Source of the DNA: Isoetes taiwanensis
Lineage: Eukaryota; Streptophyta; Lycopodiopsida; Isoetales; Isoetaceae
Assembly: GCA_021234155.1 (NCBI GenBank)
Contig: JAJEKV010000025.1
Coordinates: 16,485,094 to 16,549,093, forward strand
DNA: 64,000 bases
Direction: 5' to 3'
Part shown: positions 23,132-32,275 of the stretch, one piece after another
Layout of the letters: every line of letters begins with the position of its first letter
How positions within the stretch are numbered: position 1 is the stretch's first letter
Program-made: the position numbers and the translations under genes
The notes under the pieces: generated by a model
Told to the model about the DNA's origin: nothing
Databases searched by the model: none
Seen by the model: the letters and a program-made list of their open reading frames with translations, nothing else

Positions 23132-23454
23132 ACCTACAAACCAATTTAGATTCATTAATCTTGCTTTGTGACTTTTTTCAAACCTTCATTATGAATCTTT
23201 ACCTACTTTCTTAAGAGTTAGTTTCCCTTTTAATTTTTTTTAAAAAAAACCAATTATTGAAATTTTTTCTTGCTCTTAACCACCCCACATTAGTGTTTCT
23301 TTGACATCCCTAATATTTTTAAAAAACAACATTATTAACTAGAAACCCGAAAATCAATAATGCGATTTTTTCAAAACCCTAACTGACTCAGCCTTTTATT
23401 TTTCCTTTTATTTAAAATTTGAAGAAACAAACAAGATTATAAAAAAGGGAGGTG
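23132..23454. other. AT-rich intergenic sequence
   Basis: Poly(T)/poly(A)-rich sequence without coding signals; it may include the promoter of the minus-strand locus ending at 23131. Confidence 0.4.
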
Positions 23455-23870
23455 CTATGGACTCGGTAGACCCGGTCTTCTCCACTCAAGGTGGAACCAA
23501 CCATGCCCTTGTCCAACCCGTTGGTGAAGGTAATAAATTAAATAGAGAATGGACCCGGTACACCAAGTCCTCTCCACTCAAGGTGGAGCCGACCATGCCC
23601 TTGTCCAATCCTGTAAAGATTCCTATTTATTAACATATTAATAAACAATAAACAAGAGTAGGCAGTGAGCTTGGACCCCGAACACCTAGTCCCCTCCGCT
23701 CAAGGTGGAGCCGACCATGCCCTTGTCCAAGTCTCCCCAATTTTTTCTACACTAAATACATTAATCAATAAAATTACAAGAGTAAACGGTGAGCTTGGAC
23801 CCGGAACACCTAGTCCCCTCCACTCAAGGTGGAGTCGACCATGCCCTTGCCCAAGTCTCCCCAAGTTTTT
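23455..23870 (+). repeat. Four degenerate tandem copies of a roughly 60-bp block
   Basis: Four copies start near 23461, 23552, 23674 and 23795. Each contains ggacccggnacacc, cctctccactcaaggtggag and gaccatgcccttgtccaa, separated by AT-rich spacers of 30-60 bp. The period is 90-120 bp. The function is unknown. Confidence 0.75.
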
Positions 23871-24320
23871 TTTTTAACCTAAATAAAAACATTAAAATTT
23901 TATTCTCCTACTCAAACTCAAATTCTTACCTAGAATGTCTACGAGGTGCGAAAATTGATTTCCAAGAGCAATGCATTTTGTTACGAGTGTACATGCAAAA
24001 AAAAAAAAAAAAGGGCATTCAATAATTAGAAAACTTACATAAATAAAAAAAAAAGAAAAAAAAAGACCATTCACATTAAAAAGGCCATTGACATTAAAAC
24101 CATTTACATTGATCATTAAAAAGAACTATAGACATTGACATGTAAAAAAAAAACAAAAAAAAGGAAGAACAAAAAAAGAAGGGGGCTCGTCTTTCAACGA
24201 CGTCCCCTTCTTGTAATAAAAAATAGAGGAAAAAAAGGGCCTCGTCTTTCAACGACGTCCCTCTTCTTCCATGAAAAAAAAAATAGAAGAAGACGAAGAA
24301 GAAGAAATCGAAGTTAGGTG
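23871..24320. other. A-rich low-complexity DNA with a duplicated 25-bp word
   Basis: Long poly(A) runs (about 23997-24065 and 24146-24180) flank two copies of ctcgtctttcaacgacgtcc (about 24186 and 24242). The last 50 bases are GAA repeats next to the broken end of the gypsy RT at about 24320. Confidence 0.55.
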
Positions 24321-25330
24321 CATGAAGGTTGCCGGGGCATTGGATAAGCCAAAGGGCATTACTATAACTCATAGTGCCCATACCGCGTTCTGAAGGTGGT
24401 TTTATGGATATCTTCTTCCTTGATTCTTATTTGATGGTAGCCCGACCTTAGGTCAATCTTGGAGAAGACTTTTGCTCCCTGGAGCTGATCCATCAAGTCA
24501 TCCGCCCTTGGCAGAGCATACTTATTCTTTATCGTTTGCTTGTTAAGCTGACGATAATCGATGCACATCCTTAGACTTCCGTCCTTCTTCTTGACGAAAA
24601 GGATGGGTGCTCCAAAGGGAGACACGCTTGCTCTTATGAATCCCAGCTCAAGCAGTTCTTGCAACTGCTTCTTGAGCTCTACCAGCTCTGGAGTGCTCAT
24701 CCTATAGGGTGCCTTGCTGGTAGGCTTAGCATCTAGGGCTAATGTGATTTCACACTCTACACCCCTATAAGGTGGTAGCTGACGGATTTCATCCGTGAAT
24801 ACATCATGAAACTCCTTAATGAGCCTTGCTATCGGCCTAGGCAACTGGTTTCCACTTGGCTCACTTCCCTTGGCTTTACTTGGGTCAACTGCCTCTAGCC
24901 TCAAGATGTAATCCACCCTATTTCTTATTATGCTTTTCCTCAACTGCTTCATAGAGATACATTGCATAACTGAAGTTACTTGCTTACCTTTTACTATGAA
25001 TCGATTGTCGTCCGGCGCCGTCATGGAGATTTCGTTGCGGTCACAATCTATCATAGCTTTAGCTGGCCTTAGGAATTCTATTCCTACTATGAGGTCATAT
25101 CTCCCAATTTGTCCATCACTTCGGCACCCATCGGCCACTTACTTCCACTAAGGTCTATGTCAAAGCTGATTATCCTCCCCTTAGTGTGGCGAATGGCGCC
25201 ACTTGCCATGCTAACTGGCCTTGGCGTGGACTTCAAAATCTTGTTCTTCATGAGGGCAGCAAGCCTTGGAGAGGCAAAGTTATGGGAACTACCTGTGTCT
25301 ATCATGACTACGTACGGCTTGCTATCTATG
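24320..25330 (-). pseudogene. Gypsy protease and reverse transcriptase, truncated
   Basis: This is the aspartic protease and the front half of the RT of a chromovirus. The protease shows MIDTGSSHNFAS at the right end and [16 protein letters not shown] near its end. The RT shows [59 protein letters not shown] and [13 protein letters not shown]. The frame changes once between protease and linker (about 25100). A two-base loss breaks the frame just after RYGHYE at about 24362, and homology ends near 24320 after PATFMH, before the catalytic DD box. It is incomplete and inactive. Confidence 0.88.
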
Positions 25331-26440
25331 ATTCCTTCTGCTGAGATTATTGTGGATTGGTTCTTAACATCCCCTGACTCAATAGCTGCGCAAATTTTAC
25401 ACTCACCTTCTATGAAGTCTTGGGCTTCCTGTTGGCTACCTCATTCTTCATCTCCCTCGGCTGGTGATTCCAGTCGGCGAGTTCAGCTAGAGCCGCCTGC
25501 ATGACAAAGGGACAATTGTGTGTTCTATGCCCTGGCTGGAAGCATCGAAAACGCAGTTTCTTCTCTATACATTCCTGCCTTTTCTCCTTTGGGATACTGT
25601 CTAGGAGGAACTTAATTGACTTGCCCGCCGATCCCTCTTGTGGCTTACGGTCTCCAAAGGACCTCCCTTGAGCCTTACCTTGGTACTGGCCCCCTGCTGG
25701 CGTATTGCCTGCCTAGGTTGATACTGCCCTGTTGTCTTCCCTTTGAATGGTAACTGTTTCTGCCCTGGAGTTACTGGTGCCTCCTCCAAACTCAAAGCCT
25801 TATCAGCCTCCCCAACTGTACTTGGGTTGATTGCCCGAACCAACCTCTTGATGTTGCTATTCAGCCCTTCAATGTATCCATCCATTGCTTGTCTTTCCGT
25901 GATCCTAGGAACATTGAGTCTCAGCCTGATGAATTCTTCGATATACTTGGCTACGGACAAGTTGCCCTGATCCAATCTGTAAAATAGATGTATCTGCCTG
26001 CTGGTATGGGATCTTGGCACGTAATGTTTACGGAATGCCCTTTCCACCACATTCTAGCTGGCCCTATTAGGTTTGTTGTTGCCACTTTGCTTATGTCCCT
26101 GTCCTTCATTCCGTAAGAGTTTCCACGAACTCCTCCTGCCTCTTCTTTTCCTCTTCCTTTCCCTGTCGGGCGCCTGATTTTCTTCTCTTTCCGGCTGAGG
26201 TGCTTCGTCAATACCTCCCACAGGTAGTGGAGGTGGTGGCGGCGGTCCGTACTCTTGAGCGTGCATGAGTGGTGTTGCCCACTGGAGTAGTTCCCGCAGC
26301 TGATTCCCCATTTGTGCCAACCTTGCATTCACTGCTTCGACTGTCATGCCTTGTTCGTCATCGTGTTCCCGGCCGAACAAATTCCTAGGTTGCCACTGGT
26401 GCTGCCGGCCTTGGCCTTGAGACCCTGAACCGGTGTTCCT
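25331..26440 (-). pseudogene. Gypsy gag, frameshifted
   Basis: This is the capsid gene of the same chromovirus. The N-terminal part (to about 26054) has a proline run and a basic stretch (RERKRKRRGRR). The capsid motif YGMKDRDISKVATTNLIG-x-ARMWW reads in a second frame near 26060-26150. A third stretch at 25601-26050 has RKHYVPRSHTSRQIHLFYRLDQG and MDGYIEGLN. At least two frameshifts separate these parts. The left end of gag (25331-25600) is degraded; a zinc-knuckle-like segment is only suggested. The sequence just above 26437 on the minus strand (ccaatacttgcag) looks like a splice acceptor. Confidence 0.85.
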
Positions 26441-26645
26441 GGCTGCAAGTATTGGTCATCAATGTTGTTACTTAGGTTATACATTATTCAACCTTATTTA
26501 CAAGTCAATTATTGTTAGGCATAAAAGAAATCATGTCAAAATTCCAACTTATAAGTTAAAGACAAATTATGGCAATTAATATATGGGAGTTATTCATTAC
26601 ATAAGATATATGATAGTACATAGAACTGAAGACATTTTTATACAT
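26441..26645 (-). other. AT-rich gap between unknown ORF and gypsy gag, intron-like
   Basis: About 200 bp of AT-rich sequence lies between two GC-richer coding stretches on the same strand. On the minus strand it ends with ccaatacttgcag, which fits a 3' splice site. No clear donor is evident at the right side, so an intron is a suggestion only. Confidence 0.3.
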
Positions 26646-28151
26646 TTAGAAGATAAGTGAAAGCAGAAAGTGCCCCTTCATTGATTTGAAGAAGTTCTTG
26701 ACGTCCCTAAGTCGAAGGCCTTTGCCGACATTGCGCAAGATATTCCTGGAAGATCCGCCTTCGAGGGCTCGAGTCATTTGAGATGGGGGAAGTGGTGGTG
26801 CTACCGCCGCTACAACCATTAGTGGAGCGTCCCTTAAGTGACCCCTGGCAAAGTCGAGGTTGTAGAGTACCACGGATCTCTTGAAAAGAATAATGTGATC
26901 CGTGTGGCTGCTTAGCTCGGCATGCTGTCCAAACCCAGAAAGCGCTATGAGGAGCGCCAAAGCTTCTTCTCCTCGTGGGTTGAACTCCTTATGAAAAACT
27001 ATCATTTGTCCTTGGCTAAGGACTGACAGATAGTAACGGAGTGCCTTGCCCTTCCCTATGGTCTGGGTGCCCGTGCCCTTCCTTTGAGACGCTCTGCCAT
27101 AGACGTTGAATGCTAGAAGGTCTCTCCACATTGTTGTTGCGCTATCCAGGTTGATGCTGCTGGACCCCTCGCGCCTACTTCTGGATCTGATGGCTCGGCT
27201 GGTGCTTGGCCCTCTCCCAGGTTTCTACAGCCTGGATTGGATCTCCTGAAATTCTTCTTCTGGGATGATTGGCTGCTGCCGACGATACATTTCCCTAATG
27301 TGCTCGTAGGCTGCAACATCCGACATTGTCTCCCCGGCATAGGAATGCCTTTCTGCTACCTCCCTTGGGACTTCTTGATAGGAGTAGTCGACGAAGTCGC
27401 TCTGTTGCTCCTTAGCAATTAGGCCTAGGAGCTCGTCGATTCGAAGCCCCTCTTATAGACAATATGGAAGATTGAGGATGTCGTTGGCGAGGATGTATTC
27501 TTTCCCTTCGATGACTATCGGCAATAGCGCCGTGATGCCGATAGGTGGTTCATTGGCCCGCCTGATGTCGTCATCATGCCTTGCTATCTGCCTCTCCATT
27601 TTGGCTGCTTCCCTTCTCTCCCAATCTGGGTCTTCCTCCCCAGCCTGCTCGTAATCCTGCTCGATCTGCAATGTAGCCGTGCTTGTGCCGTAGTACTCAT
27701 ACTTCGAAGACTCGATTTCCTGTATTTGGGCTTGCCCCTCCTTGTGTTGAGTGGTGCTAAATCCAAAGGTTGGACTGATCGCCTTGTGCTGCATGAATAG
27801 AGCGAGGGCTGCATGTGATGAGATATATCTATGCCTATGGGGCTCTACAGGTCATGCAGTTGGGCATGTCTCTTGTCCTATCCCACAGTTGGTTCTTGCC
27901 CCTGGATCCCCCCCTAAAGCTTGGCTAAGGGAATCTAGGGATACCCACTTCCCTCCCCTAAGCGGCAGACTAACTTCCCAGGGTAAGATCTGCTGGTCAT
28001 ATTGACAGATTATGTCGGTGTAGAAAGGGGTCCTGGTCAAGGTTGCGTGGAGATCAAAGACATGGTCAAATACATGGAAGGCATCTTCAGCAGAAAAATC
28101 ATGGATATGGTTGGCACTGTCGTACCACCGAACAAAGTTGGTAGGCGCCAT
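26646..28151 (-). pseudogene. Retroelement-associated ORF of unknown function, about 500 codons
   Basis: One minus-strand frame runs 501 codons from ATG at 28149-28151 to a stop at 26646, interrupted only by three in-frame stops (27852-27854, 27453-27455, 27225-27227). The product begins MAPTNFVRWYDSANHIHDF. It has an acidic, Glu/Gln-rich central region (EQDYEQAGEEDPDWERREAA), a predicted helical part (EEEFQEIQSRL) and a C-terminal globular-looking part (VLSQGQMIVFHKEFNP; LFKRSVVLYNLDFA). I see no protease, RT, nucleic-acid-binding or zinc motifs. It follows the histone-like ORF on the same strand and lies inside the same LTR element as far as can be judged, so it may be that element's extra or structural protein. 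Confidence 0.6.
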
Positions 28152-29164
28152 TGAGCAGAGATGGGTGTAAAATATGGTTTGGAAGAACTAAGGAGAGCCT
28201 GAGAAATCACCTAAGATGGTGAGAGCAATCTAGGTGAAGGGAAAATGGCAAATGAAGCCCCTTTTTATAGACTAGGGTTGCCTCGGGTTCCGTGCACAAG
28301 GGTTCTTGATCGAAGAGACCTTTGTTCTAAGGCTATAGATCTCCAAACAAGGTACTATGAAGTGCAAATTTAAGCAAAACAAGGCAAGAAAGGCTACATG
28401 GCAGTTTGTTGGGTCAAATTTGGCCAATCCAGGTCAAAATGGGTCAACCCGGGTGGGTTCGCGCAGATGGCCTCTGCGTCCGCGAACGCAGACGCGTTTG
28501 GCGCGGACCCGCCCGGTTTGGGTGATTTCTATGAAAATTGAACTTTTTTAGGGGTTGTAAGATGCTAACATACCTATTTGGATCAATTATAACCTAGCTA
28601 GCAACTTATCTCATGCTAAATGGACATCTAGAAGTTCTATTTCAAGGCAACCGAGTGGGTTCGCGTGGATGGCCTCTGCATTCGCGACGTTTGGCGCGGA
28701 CCCGCCCGGTTTGGCTGATTTTTGCTACTTTTGGGTGTTTTTGGCCAAAATAAAATGCTAGACTAGGTAAGCAAATTCTAAGCATCCTACTATGTTTTTG
28801 CACAAAATTTGGGTCAATTTTGGCCAAGATCCTGGCACCCGGGTGGGTTCGCGCGGATGGCTTCTACGTCCGCGAACGCGGACGCGTTTGGCGTGGACCC
28901 GCCCAGTTTGGCCATTTTTGAGCAAATTTGACTAATTTTTGCGCTAAAACTTATGCTACTTTATCAATTACAAGTATTCTAAGCATAATACAAAAGATTA
29001 TACTACAATCTAACTTATTTTAAGACATTTTCATACCAAAATACAATCAAATTACAGAGAGAAGAAAACGTATATATATATATGCCAAAAAGGTCAATTA
29101 TACAAGGAAAACTTTGATACTTAAGTTAATTACAAAATTAGGGGGGGGAGGGGGGGGGAGGTCT
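28152..29164 (-). repeat. Inter-ORF region with three GC-rich palindromic blocks
   Basis: Between the unknown ORF and the histone-like ORF, a block of about 65-75 bp occurs three times (about 28446-28520, 28650-28714, 28830-28912). Each begins gggtgggttcgcgcngatgg, contains gtccgcgaacgcngacgcg and ends gcggacccgcccggtttgg. Each block has internal complementarity. The spacers are AT-rich. A (TA)n run lies at about 29071-29082 and a G-run near 29141-29160. No coding sequence is seen. Confidence 0.65.
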
Positions 29165-30320
29165 TCAAGGCTTCTCCTTGCGAATCCTCCTCGCAAGGTG
29201 CAGGTCTTTGGGCATGACCGTCATCCGCTTGGCATGGATTGCGCAGAGATTTCCCTCCTCGAAGAGCTGTACAAGCTCCCCCTCTGCCGCCTCCTGTAGG
29301 GCCCGGACTATCAGGGGCGGGGTGTCACCCTATAGTCGGTTCGGAACTCTTGCATTATTTTTCGAAGGAGTCGCTCGAACGGCGCCTTCCGGATCAGGAG
29401 ATTAGTGCACTGCTGGAAGTGCCTATTCTCCCGAAAGACTCGGGCATGCTTCAAATTGGGCCCATGATGGACCCTCTTCGGTGGCTCCGGTCTTGCGGGT
29501 GGCAGCTTTGGCTGATTCTTGGGCCGCCCACCCTTAACGTCCTTCTGTACGTTTTGTTGGCAATACCAATCGTTGTACCTCCTCCAGTGGCGAAGGTACT
29601 CCTGGTATGCCCTTTTTTGACGCTGGAATTCGCGATCCTGCTTCAACGCAAATTCCTGCTCGCCCACCTTTTGCATCTTAACTACCTTGGGTGGCTTATG
29701 CCACTTTGGGTAGGGTGGGCGGGCATTGGGGTCCGAAGGCTCCCCAGCGTCGTGCTCGGGCTCCTCTTCCTGCCCGGCTTCCTCCTCTACTTCCTCTTCT
29801 TCCTCGTCTTCCTCCTCCACTTCCTCGTCGGGAGATCGACGAGGTTCTTCAATCCAGACCGTCCCCCTTGGGCGGTCCTGGTCCCTTTTGGACCTCTTCT
29901 CCCTTCTTCACGCTTCTTTCTCCCTCTCCCTCTTCTTCCTTGCTGCCTTCTCCTCTGGCCACTCTGCCACCTTCTCCTTCCCCTTCTTCTTTTTGGAGGT
30001 GCCAACCTCCTCCTGGCGTGGCTGCTGCTACTGCTGCTCTTGTTGCTGCTGCTGGTGCTGCTCTTGTTCTTGGTCCTCCTCCTGGTCGGACAGAGTACCG
30101 AAGTGGAGGGTCTCGTCGTATGCTGCCTCTCGATAGAGAAGCTACTTTGTGCCTCCTCCTGAGAGGCATGGAACGTCTCATCCGTCGAACTGGACGATTC
30201 TTCCTCCTGCCCCGGCCGAAGGTGCTCGAGGATCTGCTTCCCTGGAGCTCCAGCCGCTGCCGCCATCGAAGGGGTCTGCCTTGGGCTGTATTTCCTCGCG
30301 GTGCACTTGGTCCTCGCCAT
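29165..30320 (-). pseudogene. Histone H3/CENH3-like ORF carried by an LTR retroelement
   Basis: The ORF starts at ATG 30318-30320 with MARTKCTARK, the H3 tail start with K4 and K9 kept. A long insert follows, Ser-, Gln-, Lys/Arg- and Glu-rich and then Pro-rich. The histone fold ends at a TGA at 29165-29167. The fold shows alpha-N (RENRHFQQCTNLLIRKAPFE), alpha-1 ([15 protein letters not shown]), alpha-2 ([20 protein letters not shown]) and alpha-3 ([20 protein letters not shown]). Full length would be about 384 residues, against about 136 for H3. RHFQ-x2-TNLLI, QEAAE and a loop 1 two residues longer than H3 resemble plant CENH3; MPKD is H3-like. Lesions are a frame change near 30130-30160, TAG at 30028-30030, TGA at 29908-29910 and a lost C near 29315. 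It lies about 550 bp downstream of a primer site and LTR. Confidence 0.85.
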
Positions 30321-30870
30321 ATCTTACGGTTAATCAAACTGATGAGCTGATCAAGAGAGAGGAGCGTTTAGGCAAGGTTAGGGGGAAAATGAGGTGGCAA
30401 AAAGATATTTAAACGGGAAGATGCTCTAGGGAATATTCTCCTACCATTAATAGCCCTATTAATTAGCCCTCCTTATTAATTAACCCAGTATACCCATTTA
30501 TTAGTATATGGTTAATGCTGTATTATACTATAATTTCGAATTTTTTCCTAATGGTTTGAAGTGTTAATTATGAATTTGAGCCATTTTTCACCCAGGTCTC
30601 GGATTGGCATGATTCTTCGACCTATTTTGGGTGAAATCTGATGCTGATGCATAATTCTCATTCCAATTTTACTAGAATGTTAATTTGACTCATTCTTTTT
30701 CTCCCATCTAACAACTTAGCCTATTCTTACGGACCCACTACCTAGGAGAAAAAAATTTCTCCTATTTCCGAGGTTCCATGGTGGAAATTTTCATTTCACA
30801 CCCTATTAGGCCTGTTAGACTACTTGTTAGGGACATGGTCAGTGCTAGTTCCTGGTCAACCAAGAACATC
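30321..30870 (-). other. Retroelement leader between PBS and histone-like ORF
   Basis: About 550 bp of untranslated-looking sequence lies between the primer binding site and the ATG of the histone-like ORF. It is AT-rich near 30425-30560 and has no ORF of note. This length is usual for plant LTR-element leaders. Confidence 0.55.
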
Positions 30871-30882
30871 GCTCTGATACCA
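30871..30882 (-). promoter_or_regulatory. Primer binding site for initiator Met-tRNA
   Basis: On the minus strand TGGTATCAGAGC starts one base after the LTR end. This is an exact match to the complement of the 3' end of plant initiator Met-tRNA, where reverse transcription is primed. It fixes the orientation of the element and shows that the histone-like ORF is the first ORF after the 5' LTR. Confidence 0.9.
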
Positions 30883-30883
30883 T

Positions 30884-32275
30884 TGTGACGCTCCCTACAA
30901 AATATACGGCACCCGGCCGTACACCCCGTAGGAAATCCCCCATCCGGTCCTTCGACCGCACGGGCCCTCCGTCTATCCCACACTCTGGGATCACCTTAGT
31001 GCGGGAAGGGGACACGAAGGTGTCTTGCGCGCCCTTCCCCTATGGGCTCCTATCACAGCGGAAGCATAAACAACGTCAGAACTAGCAATAACAATACATC
31101 ACACTACCTCGAAGGGTAGCACATCCACATATCCATAACTACATCAGAGATAAACATATACCGTAAAACATGAGGAGCTCCTACCCAAGGCTCAGACTCT
31201 TGGGGCAAGTAGACTGACGGCTAGGTCTCAAGATAGACCGAGTCATAACAATGGCAGGGCTAGCTATAGACAATGGCTAGGGTTGACCACTCCATCCTCC
31301 CCTCTTGTGCACACTTTGCAGATGGGCTAGATCAGGCTCTGGCATGACTCTAGCCTTCCGGATACGCAATCCCATGGTATCACCCATCGGGACTACTCCA
31401 GGTTGCATCTCCCTGGTCCGTCGAGGTAGGAAGGGTTGCATCTCCCCTTCCAGGGTCTAGAGGTTCCTCGGGCGGCTAGAGAATCGTGGCGACACACGAT
31501 TCATCCCCGACTTACCCCCCAAAACAAGAGTCAGGCCAACACTTGCAACTCTTGAGAGGCAGGGCAACACCATTGCCCCAGGATGTGTCGGACCCATGCC
31601 CGCCCCACACGAAGTGACCGGCCATAAGCCTAGCCCGCTATGGGGTCCCCAGTAAACATCTAACCTAATCATACATATCTAACTTATAGTTAGGGTTCCT
31701 TGATTAAGGTTCAAGATGTTGAATAAAGGTTCCAGGATGGCTCTACTCTAGATACAACATACTGACCCATCTGGAGTGCTAACTTCCAGATGAACTACTA
31801 TGGACGCTACTCCAAATACCTGCTCCCGAAGCACTCCCTCCCATTCCTGGCGTCTCCATGCTCCTCGAAGTGGTCGAAACCGTGCTCACTCCAAGATCGT
31901 GCACACACTCTAGGGGCTGCTGCACTAGGCTATGCCACAGCAAACGGCGCTCGAAACGGGGTTTCGAGTGCGAAGAAGGTTCCCAGGGTGATAGGGCTAG
32001 GAAAAGAGGCCTAGGGTTAGGGTTCAGTTTAATATAGATTAGGGTCCACATGGGATGAGACGTGGCACCAATGGGATATGGCCATGTGGCGGTTGCCCAA
32101 TAGGATAAGGCCATGTGGAACATGGGTCTTATCTTAAGGTTATCTAAGTTACATACATAACTTAGATATGCACCCATGGCACTTCCTAAGGTATACAAGG
32201 CTACAACGTAGACTTGTATAGTGATGGACCCGGAAATATACATATTTATAGCGTATATTTCCCTGGAACGTCACA
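30884..32275 (-). mobile_element. 5' LTR of the histone-carrying retroelement (1392 bp)
   Basis: The plus strand begins TGTGACGCTCCCT and ends GGAACGTCACA, so the LTR has TGTGACG/CGTCACA inverted ends. It belongs to the same family as the solo LTR at 53690-55392, sharing gggccctccgtctat, ccactccatcc, aagtgaccggccataagcct-like and other blocks. In its own sense (minus) a TATA box (TATAAATA) lies about 30 bp from the left LTR end. The primer binding site lies directly beside its inner end. No 3' LTR of this element is visible in the window. Confidence 0.85.

Noticed and set aside
29849-30337. 162-codon Arg/Gly-rich minus frame overlapping the histone-like ORF start
   Set aside because: Third-frame shadow of the same sequence; it neither starts like H3 nor leads into the histone fold.
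29239-30412. Long plus-strand frames (up to 307 codons, Leu/Ser/Pro-rich)
   Set aside because: Antisense shadows of the GC-rich, low-complexity linker of the histone-like ORF.
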